In this document: one piece after another, positions 20,421 through 28,530 of the stretch
Layout of the letters: every line of letters starts with the position of its first letter
Numbering within the stretch: the first letter of the stretch is position 1
NCBI GenBank assembly: GCA_035274425.1
Contig: DATEOC010000037.1
Coordinates: 1-64,000, forward strand
Direction: 5' to 3'
Source of the DNA: JADMIH01 sp035274425
GTDB lineage: Bacteria > Chloroflexota > Chloroflexia > QHBQ01 > JADMIH01
DNA: 64,000 bases
Notes under the pieces: model-generated
What the model saw: only the letters and a program-made list of their open reading frames with translations
Database searches by the model: none
What the model was told of the DNA's origin: nothing
Program-made: the position numbers and the translations under genes

Positions 20421-21134
20421 ATGCTTGAAGTAACCGATTTAGCCGTTAGCTATGGGCAGATAGAAGCTGCGAAGGGGATGACCTTCCGGGTGGGGGAGGG
20501 GCAGATCGTGGCGCTCGTCGGGGCGAACGGCGCGGGGAAGACTACCGTGCTCAGTGCGATATCCGGTCTGCTGAGGCCGAGGCGGGGCAGCATCAAGCTC
20601 AGAGGGGAGGAGATAAGCAGGTGGCCCTCGCATAAGATCGTGCAGGCAGGGATCGCGCAGGTGCCGGAAGGGAGGGCTATACTGGCGAGGATGACGGTGC
20701 GAGAGAACCTGGAGCTGGCGGCATCGGCGGGCGGCGCGCGACGGGTGGAAGCGGCGGAGATCGAGAGGATGTACAGGCGCTTTCCGGTGCTGGGTGAGCG
20801 CAGAGGTGGTATGGCTGGCAACCTCTCCGGTGGGGAGCAGCAGATGCTTGCAATCGCTCGGGCCCTCCTCCTCAAGCCGAAGCTCTTGCTGTTAGATGAG
20901 CCTTCAATGGGGCTGGCCCCGCTCCTGGTCAGGGAGATATTTCGCATCATCAAAGAGTTGAATGATGAAGGCGTGACTATGCTCCTGGTCGAGCAGAACT
21001 CCCATAAAGCGCTGCAAATAGCCAACTATGGTTATGTGCTTGACAGGGGGGAAATAGTGCTCGAAGGTCGTGGCTCGGAGTTGCTCCAGGATGGGCAGGT
21101 GGCACGCACGTATTTGGGTGGGCAGGCTACGTAA
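20421..21134 (+). CDS. livF: Branched-chain amino-acid ABC transporter ATPase (LivF type)
   Basis: A 237-residue ABC ATPase starting MLEVTDLAVSYGQIEAAKGMTF. Walker A GANGAGKTT, Q-loop AQVPEGRAILARMTVRENL (the PEGR signature of LivF), LSGGEQQMLAIARALL and Walker B LLLLDEPSMGLAP. I place the start at ATG 20421; the open frame begins 30 bases earlier inside a repeat. It completes the transporter, although nearly 200 bp of repeats separate it from livG. Confidence 0.94.
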   Translation: MLEVTDLAVSYGQIEAAKGMTFRVGEGQIVALVGANGAGKTTVLSAISGLLRPRRGSIKLRGEEISRWPSHKIVQAGIAQVPEGRAILARMTVRENLELAASAGGARRVEAAEIERMYRRFPVLGERRGGMAGNLSGGEQQMLAIARALLLKPKLLLLDEPSMGLAPLLVREIFRIIKELNDEGVTMLLVEQNSHKALQIANYGYVLDRGEIVLEGRGSELLQDGQVARTYLGGQAT

Positions 21135-21359
21135 CTAACAGGAACATAAGGTGGTGTTAGTGGCAGATATCACTTTTGTGGTTCCCAATAAGCCATGCTA
21201 CAGGGACGTATCGATCACCATGCCACCAACTCATGGTGCAGGAGTAGTTGATTTTTGCGGCCTGGATACGGTAGACTTGTTCACTTGTCAATGAGAGCGA
21301 AATGTCTTGCAGAGAGCCTCATGATTGTGCTTTGTATACCAAAGTGGAGGGAGTAGAAC

Positions 21360-23429
21360 ATGATACCTAGACTGCTGGACATAGGCTGCTCTAAGAGGTG
21401 GTGGCAAGGTTTAGCCTCTGCAATCATGTTGCTTGCGATCCTATTTGTGACACCCTCAGCATCAGAAGTTTCAGCAATAGATAAGGGAAAGTACGATGTG
21501 GAGGGTTATTCAGGAGATGCACAAGCTGGATATTTAGGCTGTAATCTAGCCTGGCGTGCAGTGGCTGGTCCGAACCATGGGGCGATGTACAACCTACTCG
21601 CTGGAGTTGAAGCCATTGCTCCAGATAACGTATGGGCAGTTGGGAGCCTCGGTGCTGGTACGTTAGTCGAGCATTGGGACGGTACCCAGTGGGCTATTAT
21701 TCCTAGTCCTAGCGTGGGGTCAGGTGACAATTCATTGGTTGGGATTTCTGCCGTTAGTCCGAACGACATATGGGCCGTAGGCTGGTACAACGCTAGCGGA
21801 GGCACGGCCGGTACGCTCACTGTACACTGGGATGGCTCAACATGGACCCTGGTAAATAGCCCTGGTCCTGGACCCGGACAAACCAGGCTCTTTGACGTGC
21901 TGGCAATAGCCTCTAATGACGTATGGGCAGTTGGTGAGAGCGGTAATCAGACACTAATTCTTCATTGGAACGGATCAGTCTGGACCCAAGTTACCAGCCC
22001 CAGCCCTGGAGCCTATAGCAATAGTCTCAGTGGCATAGCTGGCAGCGGCCCCAATGATATCTGGGCGGTAGGTTACTTCAGAAATTCTGAGTTTCCATTC
22101 CAGATACTAACCTTGCATTGGGATGGCACAAATTGGACTAATGTACCATCAACTCCTCAGATGCGTACGCACTTCCTATATGGCATCTCCATGATATCGC
22201 AAACGGATACATGGGCAGTAGGCACGTTTATAAATGAGCAAAACACCTTCGATGCTCTTACTATGCACTGGGATGGCTCTACTTGGACTGAGGTCGTTGC
22301 ACCTAACCCTGGCACGAGCACGAATAGGCTGGATGATGTGGAGGCTATTTCCGCAACTGATGTATGGGCATCGGGTACGTATTATGACGGTGCAGTTCCA
22401 TTGCTTATTCATTGGAATGGTACACAGTGGTCGCAAGCGCCCAGCAGTAGCACTATGGGTGCACTGACAGACCTGTCAGCTCTTGCGTCTGACGACATTT
22501 GGGCTGTAGGTGATTATTACTCTAACGGATATCATTCGTTGATAGAACATTATTCCACGGATTGCCCGGTCGGCACACCTACGTCTGCTCCCTCCACATC
22601 TACTCCTACTCGCACAAATACTGCTGTAACACCGACGCGTACAAGAACCCCACTTCCGAGCAGCACCCCTACGGTTACGAACACGATTCCTCCCACTCAG
22701 ACGCCAGGTGGACCAACCGCAACCCCCATCTTATCAAATACAAGCACTAGCACGGCAACGCTTACTCCAATAGCCGCACCCACATCAACACCTTGCGCGC
22801 TGACTTTCGCAGATGTTCCTGTAGACCATGCCTTCTATAGTTTCATCAGGTGTCTTGCCTGTAGAGGCATCATTTCCGGCTACTCTGATGGAACCTTCAA
22901 ACCAGGTAACGACATAACCAGGGGGCAGATAGCTAAAGCTGTTAGTAACTCCGCAGGCTTCTCAGAGGACCCAGGTTCTCAGATATACGAAGATGTGCCT
23001 GTGGGCAGCCCATTCTATGCATGGGTCAACAGGCTGTCTATGAGGGGACACATGGGTGGCTATCCTTGTGGATTAGTGCCTGAGGAACCTTGTTTACCAC
23101 CTAACAACCGCCCATACTTCCGTCCTAACGCCAATGCCACCAGAGGGCAGCTAGCCAAGATTGTCTCTAATGCGGCAGGACTAGGGGGAGATCCCACGGG
23201 TCTGTTCTACACTGACGTACCAGAAGATCACACGTTCTACGCGTGGATAATGCGTCTCACCCAATTGGGAGTGATGAGTGGATATCCTTGTGGGCTGGTG
23301 CCAGAGGAGCCTTGTGACGACGCTAACCGTCCTTATTTCCGACCATTCAACAACGTAACCAGAGGGCAAGCGTCAAAGATAGCAGGTAACACCTTCTTCC
23401 CTAACTGTGATACGCCCTTCCAGCGCTAG
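21360..23429 (+). CDS. Secreted beta-propeller protein with three SLH domains
   Basis: A 689-residue exported surface protein. N-terminal signal peptide (about 1-40). Then six or seven repeats of about 50 residues with the pattern ND[IV]WAVG...TLxxHWDGTxWT (about 50-400), a predicted beta-propeller. A Thr/Ser/Pro linker (about 400-480) follows, then three SLH domains (about 480-685) with ITRGQ[IL]AK and GGYPCGL...EEPC inserts. SLH domains normally bind pyruvylated secondary wall polymers. The ATG has AGTGGAGGGAGT upstream. It shares the propeller and SLH types with the much larger protein at 30187. GC is lower than that of the Liv operon. Confidence 0.9.
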   Translation: MIPRLLDIGCSKRWWQGLASAIMLLAILFVTPSASEVSAIDKGKYDVEGYSGDAQAGYLGCNLAWRAVAGPNHGAMYNLLAGVEAIAPDNVWAVGSLGAGTLVEHWDGTQWAIIPSPSVGSGDNSLVGISAVSPNDIWAVGWYNASGGTAGTLTVHWDGSTWTLVNSPGPGPGQTRLFDVLAIASNDVWAVGESGNQTLILHWNGSVWTQVTSPSPGAYSNSLSGIAGSGPNDIWAVGYFRNSEFPFQILTLHWDGTNWTNVPSTPQMRTHFLYGISMISQTDTWAVGTFINEQNTFDALTMHWDGSTWTEVVAPNPGTSTNRLDDVEAISATDVWASGTYYDGAVPLLIHWNGTQWSQAPSSSTMGALTDLSALASDDIWAVGDYYSNGYHSLIEHYSTDCPVGTPTSAPSTSTPTRTNTAVTPTRTRTPLPSSTPTVTNTIPPTQTPGGPTATPILSNTSTSTATLTPIAAPTSTPCALTFADVPVDHAFYSFIRCLACRGIISGYSDGTFKPGNDITRGQIAKAVSNSAGFSEDPGSQIYEDVPVGSPFYAWVNRLSMRGHMGGYPCGLVPEEPCLPPNNRPYFRPNANATRGQLAKIVSNAAGLGGDPTGLFYTDVPEDHTFYAWIMRLTQLGVMSGYPCGLVPEEPCDDANRPYFRPFNNVTRGQASKIAGNTFFPNCDTPFQR

Positions 23430-23463
23430 CATCTCTGTGTGGATTTTACGCATGTTAGAAAAA

Positions 23464-23495
23464 CAGAATGAAGGGCTACATGGCTCTTCATTCTG
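23464..23495. terminator. Hairpin downstream of the SLH gene
   Basis: CAGAATGAAGGGC (23464-23476) pairs with GCTCTTCATTCTG (23483-23495) with one G-T position. It lies between the convergent SLH gene and tRNA-Leu. There is no clear T-run, so terminator function is tentative. Confidence 0.5.
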
Positions 23496-23525
23496 TGCGT
23501 AAATTTAGAAGAAAACTATTATTAG

Positions 23526-23608
23526 TGCCGAAGGTGGGACTCGAACCCACATGGGGCTACCCCCACCCGCTTTTGAGGCGGGCGCGTCTGCCATTCCGCC
23601 ACTTCGGC
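23526..23608 (-). tRNA. tRNA-Leu (anticodon CAA)
   Basis: On the minus strand the 83-nt sequence has acceptor arms GCCGAAG/CTTCGGC, anticodon stem CCCGC/GCGGG with loop CTCAAAA (anticodon CAA at 23575-23573), a long variable arm (GGGGGTAGCCCC), T-arm TGGG-TTCGAGT-CCCA and discriminator A. The long variable arm and A73 fit a leucine class II tRNA reading UUG. CCA is not encoded. Confidence 0.95.
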
Positions 23609-23620
23609 TTGTTTACTTAT

Positions 23621-24013
23621 TTACGCTTGAAGGTCTATCGCTACCGGCATCGCTTCTGCTTCCCAACCGCCATTTGGGTTGTATTCGCGGTGATAATACT
23701 TGGCGACTACCAGTTTGCGTGCTGCCAGCTTCTCTTCTTCGCTCTCTACGAACCGGCCCTTCCCATCAAGCATCATGTCACCTATGCGTACGCTCAAGCT
23801 GGGATCATTGCTGATGTTCCTCACCCAGTCTGCACGATGGCCGCCACCTGCGAGGATATAGAGAGTACGGTCCCCTGGTGCCGCCGCAAACCACAGCTCC
23901 ACCGTGTGAGGCTTGCCCGATACGCGGCCTGTCGTGGTCAGGTAGCAGTATTGTTTAGGTGGGAGCAAGCGTGAAGCGTCCAAACTACTCCCATTATACC
24001 CAATCTCCGACAT
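23621..24013 (-). CDS. Deazaflavin (F420)-dependent nitroreductase family protein
   Basis: A 130-residue split beta-barrel protein of the Ddn/DUF385 group. Visible motifs are YCYLTTTGRVSGKPHTVELWFA (the TxGRxSGxxR-like F420-binding segment) and LYILAGGGHRADWVRNISNDPSLSVRIGD. These proteins use F420H2 or bind related flavins. It ends 12 bp from the tRNA gene and is transcribed in the same direction, downstream of birA. It supports F420 use in this organism together with the gene at 252. Confidence 0.88.
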   Translation of the reverse strand: MSEIGYNGSSLDASRLLPPKQYCYLTTTGRVSGKPHTVELWFAAAPGDRTLYILAGGGHRADWVRNISNDPSLSVRIGDMMLDGKGRFVESEEEKLAARKLVVAKYYHREYNPNGGWEAEAMPVAIDLQA

Positions 24014-24026
24014 AAGGTCAACGCGC

Positions 24027-24896
24027 TCAGGGCGAGTGGACGGGTGTCACGTCGCCCGCCAGCACTCGATGCTCACCACCGGCGTCCAGCCGCAAAATGA
24101 GCGCCCCATCCCGGTCTGCCCTCAGAGCGATACCTGTTACAGCGCTGCCGACTTCATGGACCGTTACGCGCTTGCCTATGGTCTCCAGTGCGGCTACCCA
24201 TTCAGTATGAACCGTGCTGAACTGGCCGCTCTGTAGGAGAAAATAGAGGCTCTCCAACTCAGCGAGCACCTGCGCCAGCAATACCGCGCGGTCAACATCG
24301 TGACCCCACTCAATGGAGAGAGAGGTGGCTGCCTCCCTCAAATCGCCTAGTTGGTCGGGGCGCAGGTTCACGTTGATTCCGAAGCCAACCACTGCGAAGG
24401 CCCAGTCTCCACCTGTGAACTCGCTCTCACACAGCACGCCCGATACCTTACGCCCTCCGAGGAGCACGTCGTTGGGCCACTTTATGGCGATTTTGGATTT
24501 TGGATTTTGGATTTTGGATTTTGGCTCCTGTCCAGGAGCTTCTGCCTTCTGCCTTCTGCCTTCTGCCTTCTGATCTAGACGAGTAATAGCGCGGTAGATG
24601 GCGAGGGAGGTGGCGATGGTGAGGTAGAAGGCGTACTGGGGGGAGAAGCGGGGACGTAGTAGGGTTGAGCATAGGATGCAGCAGCCTGGTGGCGCGGTCC
24701 ACACTCTACCTAGTCGCCCGCGTCCGGCTACCTGCTCATCGGCGATGATAACCAGACCTTCCGGCTCGCCACGCCGCGCTGCTTCACGAAGGAGGTCATT
24801 GGTCGAGCCGACCTGTGGATATATCTCTATTCGCCCACCTAGAAGAGTAGCGGTGAGAGCAGATTGGAGAACTTCGACGTTGTAAGTATTACTCAA
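24027..24896 (-). CDS. birA: Biotin--[acetyl-CoA-carboxylase] ligase
   Basis: A 289-residue biotin protein ligase without an N-terminal DNA-binding domain. Catalytic motifs: STNDLLREAARRG, the biotinoyl-AMP loop AGRGRLGRVWTAPPG, KWPNDVLLGGRKVSGVLCE and GFGINVNLRP; an SH3-like C-domain ends the protein. It is about 30 residues longer than similar group I ligases because of an in-frame repeat (about residues 108-137), directly before the catalytic KWPND. The start appears to be TTG, 8 bp inside the retropepsin-like gene. Despite the insert, all active-site motifs remain. Confidence 0.93.
   Translation of the reverse strand: MSNTYNVEVLQSALTATLLGGRIEIYPQVGSTNDLLREAARRGEPEGLVIIADEQVAGRGRLGRVWTAPPGCCILCSTLLRPRFSPQYAFYLTIATSLAIYRAITRLDQKAEGRRQKAEAPGQEPKSKIQNPKSKIAIKWPNDVLLGGRKVSGVLCESEFTGGDWAFAVVGFGINVNLRPDQLGDLREAATSLSIEWGHDVDRAVLLAQVLAELESLYFLLQSGQFSTVHTEWVAALETIGKRVTVHEVGSAVTGIALRADRDGALILRLDAGGEHRVLAGDVTPVHSP
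24489..24572. repeat. In-frame heptamer repeats in birA
   Basis: Five GATTTTG units (24489-24523), a small GCTCCTG/CAGGAGC hairpin, then 4.7 TTCTGCC units (24540-24572). Translated on the minus strand as KAEGRRQ-type and NPKSKIQ-type 7-residue repeats. Two different heptamers are fused here. Confidence 0.95.
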
Positions 24897-25262
24897 GGGT
24901 AATTAGACCGGCACGGAAGTCGAGAGTTAGTTTCAGACCTCGCAAGAAGTCGAGGCCAAGTACGCCATTTACGTCGGCGTAGGATGGCACGGTGTAGCAG
25001 ATAATCGGAAAATCTAGCCTCCGCCGTCCCAGCGTCTCGGCCTGCCTAAGAACAACCTGTGGCGCAACCTCTATACCGCTTGCCGTTATCATCCGCATCT
25101 GTATGGTTGGAGTTCCGAGGTCGTAGCCCAAGTCCATTACGGTCTTCCGGTCAAGCAATGATCTGGTCGCGCCCGTATCAAGAACCATGCGAACTATAGA
25201 GATCCGCGCACTCGGGTAGGAAGGACAATAAGGCCGCCTTGTGGGTCGAGCGGGAATATCAC
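24889..25262 (-). pseudogene. Retropepsin-like aspartic protease, frameshifted
   Basis: The natural start is a GTG (25262) overlapping the stop of the preceding small gene as GTGA. That frame reads VIFPLDPQGGLIVLPTRVRGSL and stops at 25194. The continuation of the fold, SIVRMVLDTGATRSLLDRK...VNGVLGLDFLRGLKLTLDF, lies in another frame. LDTGATRSLL is the catalytic D-T/S-G motif of clan AA proteases (single Asp, active as a dimer), and GLDFLRG is the usual C-terminal motif. A one-base indel near 25200 is the simplest explanation; sequencing error is possible. Alternatively a shortened protein starts at the internal ATG before VLDTGA. Confidence 0.65.
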
Positions 25263-25486
25263 AACACGAACACCATATCTTTGGGTGCCACCCCTGTATA
25301 GACAAGTGCGCCGCTCTTGTGTGGTGATGCTGCCATCTTGTCGTACAACTCATCTTTATCTTTACTGTGCCACAGCACCTTCCCGCGTATCACTTCCAAG
25401 ACTTCAGTCGTCTCAGCGTCTTCGACGAAGACCCACTCCGCTGGAAAGCGTTCCTTGATCTCTTCTATGGTCATTATCTCGCCCAT
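25259..25486 (-). CDS. Small conserved-type protein upstream of retropepsin-like gene
   Basis: A 75-residue acidic protein (MGEIMTIEEIKERFPAEWVFVEDAETTE...) with a strong TAGGAGGAGA ribosome site. No named family is assigned, but small ORFs of this style commonly precede clan AA aspartic protease genes, and the GTGA overlap shows translational coupling. The ending YTGVAPKDMVFVL suggests a compact alpha/beta fold. Function unknown; a partner or substrate of the protease is a guess. Confidence 0.7.
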   Translation of the reverse strand: MGEIMTIEEIKERFPAEWVFVEDAETTEVLEVIRGKVLWHSKDKDELYDKMAASPHKSGALVYTGVAPKDMVFVL

Positions 25487-25505
25487 ACAAATCTCCTCCT
25501 ACAAG

Positions 25506-25967
25506 CTATGATCCTTCCGACAGGTCCAATTGGAACGAATAAGGCAGCAACTCCTCAATCGTCCGTACAAGTCTCCCATCCCCCTTCTCAGGGTCGGAGG
25601 CCATCGCTACCACGATGCCGGGCGCAAGCTCTGACAGCACCTGCCTGCATACGCCACATGGGGGTGTTGGCTCTGGCAGGCTGCCCACTACTGCAATAAC
25701 TGAGAACTCCCCGACAGGCTCCCCTGCCGCTATGGCCGCACCCAGGGCTACGCGCTCGGCGCATATAGTGGGGCTGTACGCCGCGTTCTCTATGTTGCAC
25801 CCCGTATACACCCGCCCGCTCCTGGCAAGGAGCGCCGCTCCTACTCTGAAGTGTGAATAGGGAGCGTATGAATACTCACGGGCCTGGTTCGCTTGATCGA
25901 GCAAGCTCTCATAGTCCGAATTTGGACTTTGGATTTCGGGTGCCCTCTGGGCGTTTGGATTTTTCAT
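25506..25967 (-). CDS. cdd: Cytidine deaminase
   Basis: A 153-residue zinc-dependent deaminase converting cytidine/deoxycytidine to uridine forms. Motifs: YAPYSHFRVGAAL, CNIENAAYSPTICAERVALG (catalytic C-A-E; Cys replaces His as in tetrameric Cdds) and PCGVCRQVLSEL. The first 16 residues or so (KNPNAQRAPEIQSPNS) are encoded by degenerate AATCCAAA-type heptamers and are probably not ancestral; the conserved part begins at YESLLDQA. The true start may therefore have been captured by a repeat. Confidence 0.92.
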   Translation of the reverse strand: MKNPNAQRAPEIQSPNSDYESLLDQANQAREYSYAPYSHFRVGAALLARSGRVYTGCNIENAAYSPTICAERVALGAAIAAGEPVGEFSVIAVVGSLPEPTPPCGVCRQVLSELAPGIVVAMASDPEKGDGRLVRTIEELLPYSFQLDLSEGS

Positions 25968-25989
25968 ACTATTTCACGCATCACGCATC

Positions 25990-26027
25990 ATCGTCTATCG
26001 TCTATCGTCTATCGTCTATCGTCTATC
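25990..26027. repeat. Tandem ATCGTCT heptamers
   Basis: Five exact 7-bp units of ATCGTCT and a partial one between cdd and the CorC-type gene. Confidence 0.9.
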
Positions 26028-26035
26028 CGCACGCA

Positions 26036-27334
26036 TCATGCTTCACTAACTTCGTCATCTTCCTCATCCTGGCTGAGGCGCACTATAGAGAGTTGCTTGA
26101 GCCTCGTACCTTCGGTGCTGAGCACGGTGATGGTGTGCTGGTCGTCAATCTTCAGGCTGTCGCCGGGGTTGGGCACGCGGCCTAGCTGCTCGTACACGAA
26201 GCCTCCTATTGTATCCGAGTCTTCGGCCTCCCACTTAGTATCTAGCATGTCATTGATGTCGTCGAGGTCAACGCGGGCATCCACGTGCCACTCATTGTCA
26301 CTCACCTGCTCGACCATCTGCGGTTCGACGTCGTACTCGTCCTGTATCTCCCCGACTATCTCTTCCAGCAGGTCCTCGATGGTGACAAGCCCAGCGGTGC
26401 CGCCGTACTCGTCAAGCACGATGGCTAGGTGCATCCTCCCCTTTTGAAGCTCCCTCAATAACTCGTCAACCTTCTTGGTCTCCGGGACGTAGTGGACCGG
26501 GCGCATCACCTGCGTGACGGGAATATCCACACCTCCCTGGCGCAAGGCCCGCATCATATCCTGCACCGTCGCCACACCCGCCACCGTGTCTATCGTTTCG
26601 CGGTAAATGGGAATGCGGGTGTGCCCCGAATTGAGGGCAATGTCGGCGGCATCGGCCACCGTGCAGTCGTCCTCTACAGCCACCATATACGTGCGCGGCA
26701 CCATCACCTCTCGCACTACTTTATCACCAAACTGGAAGATGGAGTGGATAAGCTCTTCCTCTTCCTGCTGTATGACCCCTTCTTCCTCCCCGACGTTGAC
26801 CAACATGCGCATCTCTTCCTGGGTGACGAATGGGCCTGCTGGAGCGGTGCGTCCCCCTAATATGCGGACGAAGGGCCTGGCAACCGCCGACAGGATGGTA
26901 ACGAGGGGCGCTGCTATGCGCCGCATCATGTTTATGGGGCCATACAGCGCCAGTGCGGCGCGCTCCGGGTTCCTCAGCGCCAGCGCTTTAGGCACTGCTA
27001 CACCGAAAATGAGCACCAGCATCAACGTTAATATTACCACCAGGAGCCGCCACCACCATTCGCCTAGCGGGCGTGATGCGTACAGGGAGAGCGCGCCGAT
27101 GGCGAGGAGGCATACCGTATTGATGATGAGAATAGTGGCGGGGAAACGCTGGGGGTTGTCGAGCAGGTCGTTTATGGCCTGGGCGCGGGGCACTCCACGG
27201 TCGAGGAGCTGCCGCAGCCGCAAACGCGATATATTGGTGAGCGCGGTCTCAACCGCAGAATCGAGAGCTATCAGGGATAGGCATAGCACGATCACAGGAA
27301 TGGCTAACGTTGCTATCCAACTGTCGGGGTCCAA
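26036..27334 (-). CDS. CNNM/CorC (HlyC-like) membrane protein with CBS domains
   Basis: A 432-residue protein. It has an N-terminal CNNM (DUF21) region with three or four membrane segments (about 8-30, 65-85, 92-112, plus a re-entrant helix), a CBS pair (about 205-325: VMVPRTYMVAVEDD, VTQVMRPVHYVPETKKVDELLRELQ, IVLDEYGGTAGLVTIEDLLEEIVGEI) and a C-terminal CorC_HlyC domain. The EYGGTAGLVTIEDLLEEI block is diagnostic. Homologues are linked to Mg2+/Co2+ or sodium-coupled Mg2+ export. The start appears to be TTG at 27334 with AGGAG 12 bases upstream. Confidence 0.9.
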   Translation of the reverse strand: MDPDSWIATLAIPVIVLCLSLIALDSAVETALTNISRLRLRQLLDRGVPRAQAINDLLDNPQRFPATILIINTVCLLAIGALSLYASRPLGEWWWRLLVVILTLMLVLIFGVAVPKALALRNPERAALALYGPINMMRRIAAPLVTILSAVARPFVRILGGRTAPAGPFVTQEEMRMLVNVGEEEGVIQQEEEELIHSIFQFGDKVVREVMVPRTYMVAVEDDCTVADAADIALNSGHTRIPIYRETIDTVAGVATVQDMMRALRQGGVDIPVTQVMRPVHYVPETKKVDELLRELQKGRMHLAIVLDEYGGTAGLVTIEDLLEEIVGEIQDEYDVEPQMVEQVSDNEWHVDARVDLDDINDMLDTKWEAEDSDTIGGFVYEQLGRVPNPGDSLKIDDQHTITVLSTEGTRLKQLSIVRLSQDEEDDEVSEA

Positions 27335-27360
27335 AAAAGGGTGATACTCCTACTAATGGC

Positions 27361-27434
27361 GAATTTTGAATTTTGAATTCTAAATTTTGGATTGCTTGGT
27401 ATAACTCAAAATTTAGAATTCAAAATTCAAAATT
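27361..27434. repeat. GAATTTT heptamer inverted repeat
   Basis: GAATTTTGAATTTTGAATTC with its mirror AGAATTCAAAATTCAAAATT separated by about 25 bases, between prs and the CorC-type gene; same family as 8634 and 18255. Confidence 0.85.
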
Positions 27435-28392
27435 AACGGAAGAGCGCGCTTACCGAGCGGTCCTCGTGGATGTGCATGATGGCATCGGCGAAGAGTGGGG
27501 CGACGCTCACTATCTCTATCTTTGAGTGCTCGTGGTGGCCGTTGGGCGGGAGAGGTATGGTGTCGCTGACCAGCACTTTGGTGAAGAGGGACCGCTCCAG
27601 GAGGTCGCGGCAGCCAGGGGCGAAGGCGGCGTGGGTTGCACAGGCGTACACGGCCCGCGCACCTCGCTCCTTGAGCATCTTGGCCGCCGCCACCAGCGTG
27701 CCGCCCGTCATTATCATATCGTCTATCAATAACGCGGTCTTGCCGCGCACGTTGCCTACCATCTCCACCGCATACGACTGGTCCACCTCCGGGCGCTGCT
27801 TGGCGATGATAGCGAGGTCGGCGTTCCCCCCAATGCGCTCTCGCATCTCCATCGCCCAGCCGACGCGTCCCTGGTCGGGCGCTACCACCACAGGGTCGGG
27901 AAGGTCAAGCTCGCGGCAGCGGTCGGCCAGCAACCGGCGACCCTGGAGGTGGTCCACCGGGATGTTGAAGAAGCCCTCGATGGCGGGTGCGTGCAGGTCG
28001 CAGGTGAGAATGCGGTTCACACCTGCGACCTGGAGCAAATCGGCCACCAGCTTGGCGGTGATAGGCTCGCGGGAGCGGCTCTTCTTCTCTTGCTTGGCGT
28101 AGCCGTAATAAGGGATTACCGCGGTGATACGCAGGGCGGAGGCGCGCTTGATGGCGTCTATCATAATGAGCAACTCCATCAGGTGGTGATTCACCGGGTG
28201 GGAGGTTGGCTGCACAACGTAGACGTCGGCCCCGCGCACGCTCTCCTCGATGACCACGCGCGTCTCGCCATTCCTGAACTCGTCCACGACAGCCGCACCC
28301 AGGGGCATTCCCAGGTGCTGCGCAATTGACTGGGCAAGCGCGGTGTGCGCCGTCCCGGCGAAGATTTGCAGTGGGACCGTCATGTTGTTCAT
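27433..28392 (-). CDS. prs: Ribose-phosphate pyrophosphokinase (PRPP synthetase)
   Basis: A 319-residue enzyme making PRPP from ribose 5-phosphate and ATP. Motifs: IFAGTAHTALAQSIAQHLG, FRNGETRVVIEESVRGADVYVVQPT, YGYAKQEKKSRSREPITAKLVADLL (flexible loop), TCDLHAPAIEGFF and the PRPP-binding loop LLIDDMIMTGGTL. I start at 28392 (AAAGGAGAGGG before ATG), giving the usual family length; the frame upstream (to 28521) is read through the intergenic palindrome. It follows glmU on the same strand, a common pairing. Confidence 0.96.
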   Translation of the reverse strand: MNNMTVPLQIFAGTAHTALAQSIAQHLGMPLGAAVVDEFRNGETRVVIEESVRGADVYVVQPTSHPVNHHLMELLIMIDAIKRASALRITAVIPYYGYAKQEKKSRSREPITAKLVADLLQVAGVNRILTCDLHAPAIEGFFNIPVDHLQGRRLLADRCRELDLPDPVVVAPDQGRVGWAMEMRERIGGNADLAIIAKQRPEVDQSYAVEMVGNVRGKTALLIDDMIMTGGTLVAAAKMLKERGARAVYACATHAAFAPGCRDLLERSLFTKVLVSDTIPLPPNGHHEHSKIEIVSVAPLFADAIMHIHEDRSVSALFR

Positions 28393-28510
28393 TGCTCCCT
28401 CTCCTTTTAGTCTGATTTTCTCACCTGGACTGCGATTCTTACCGGATGCGCCCTTTTTGATAGTGATGCGGCGTCTCGCGCCTGAAAGGTGCTGGATACG
28501 CCATAAATAC

Positions 28511-28530
28511 GGGCGAGGCATGCCTCGCCC
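28511..28530. repeat. Perfect 20-bp palindrome after glmU
   Basis: GGGCGAGGCATGCCTCGCCC, flanked by CTAC/GTAG and directly after the glmU stop codon. Same family as the GTAGGGGC palindromes at 7967, 35307 and 40739. Confidence 0.9.

Noticed and set aside
23464..23495. Strong intrinsic terminator after the SLH gene
   Set aside because: Stem is good but no T-run follows; kept only as tentative hairpin.
25990..26027. Possible CRISPR array from regularly repeated ATCGTCT and similar blocks
   Set aside because: Units are contiguous 7-bp tandems with no unique spacers; same for 50689, 55098 and 62966.
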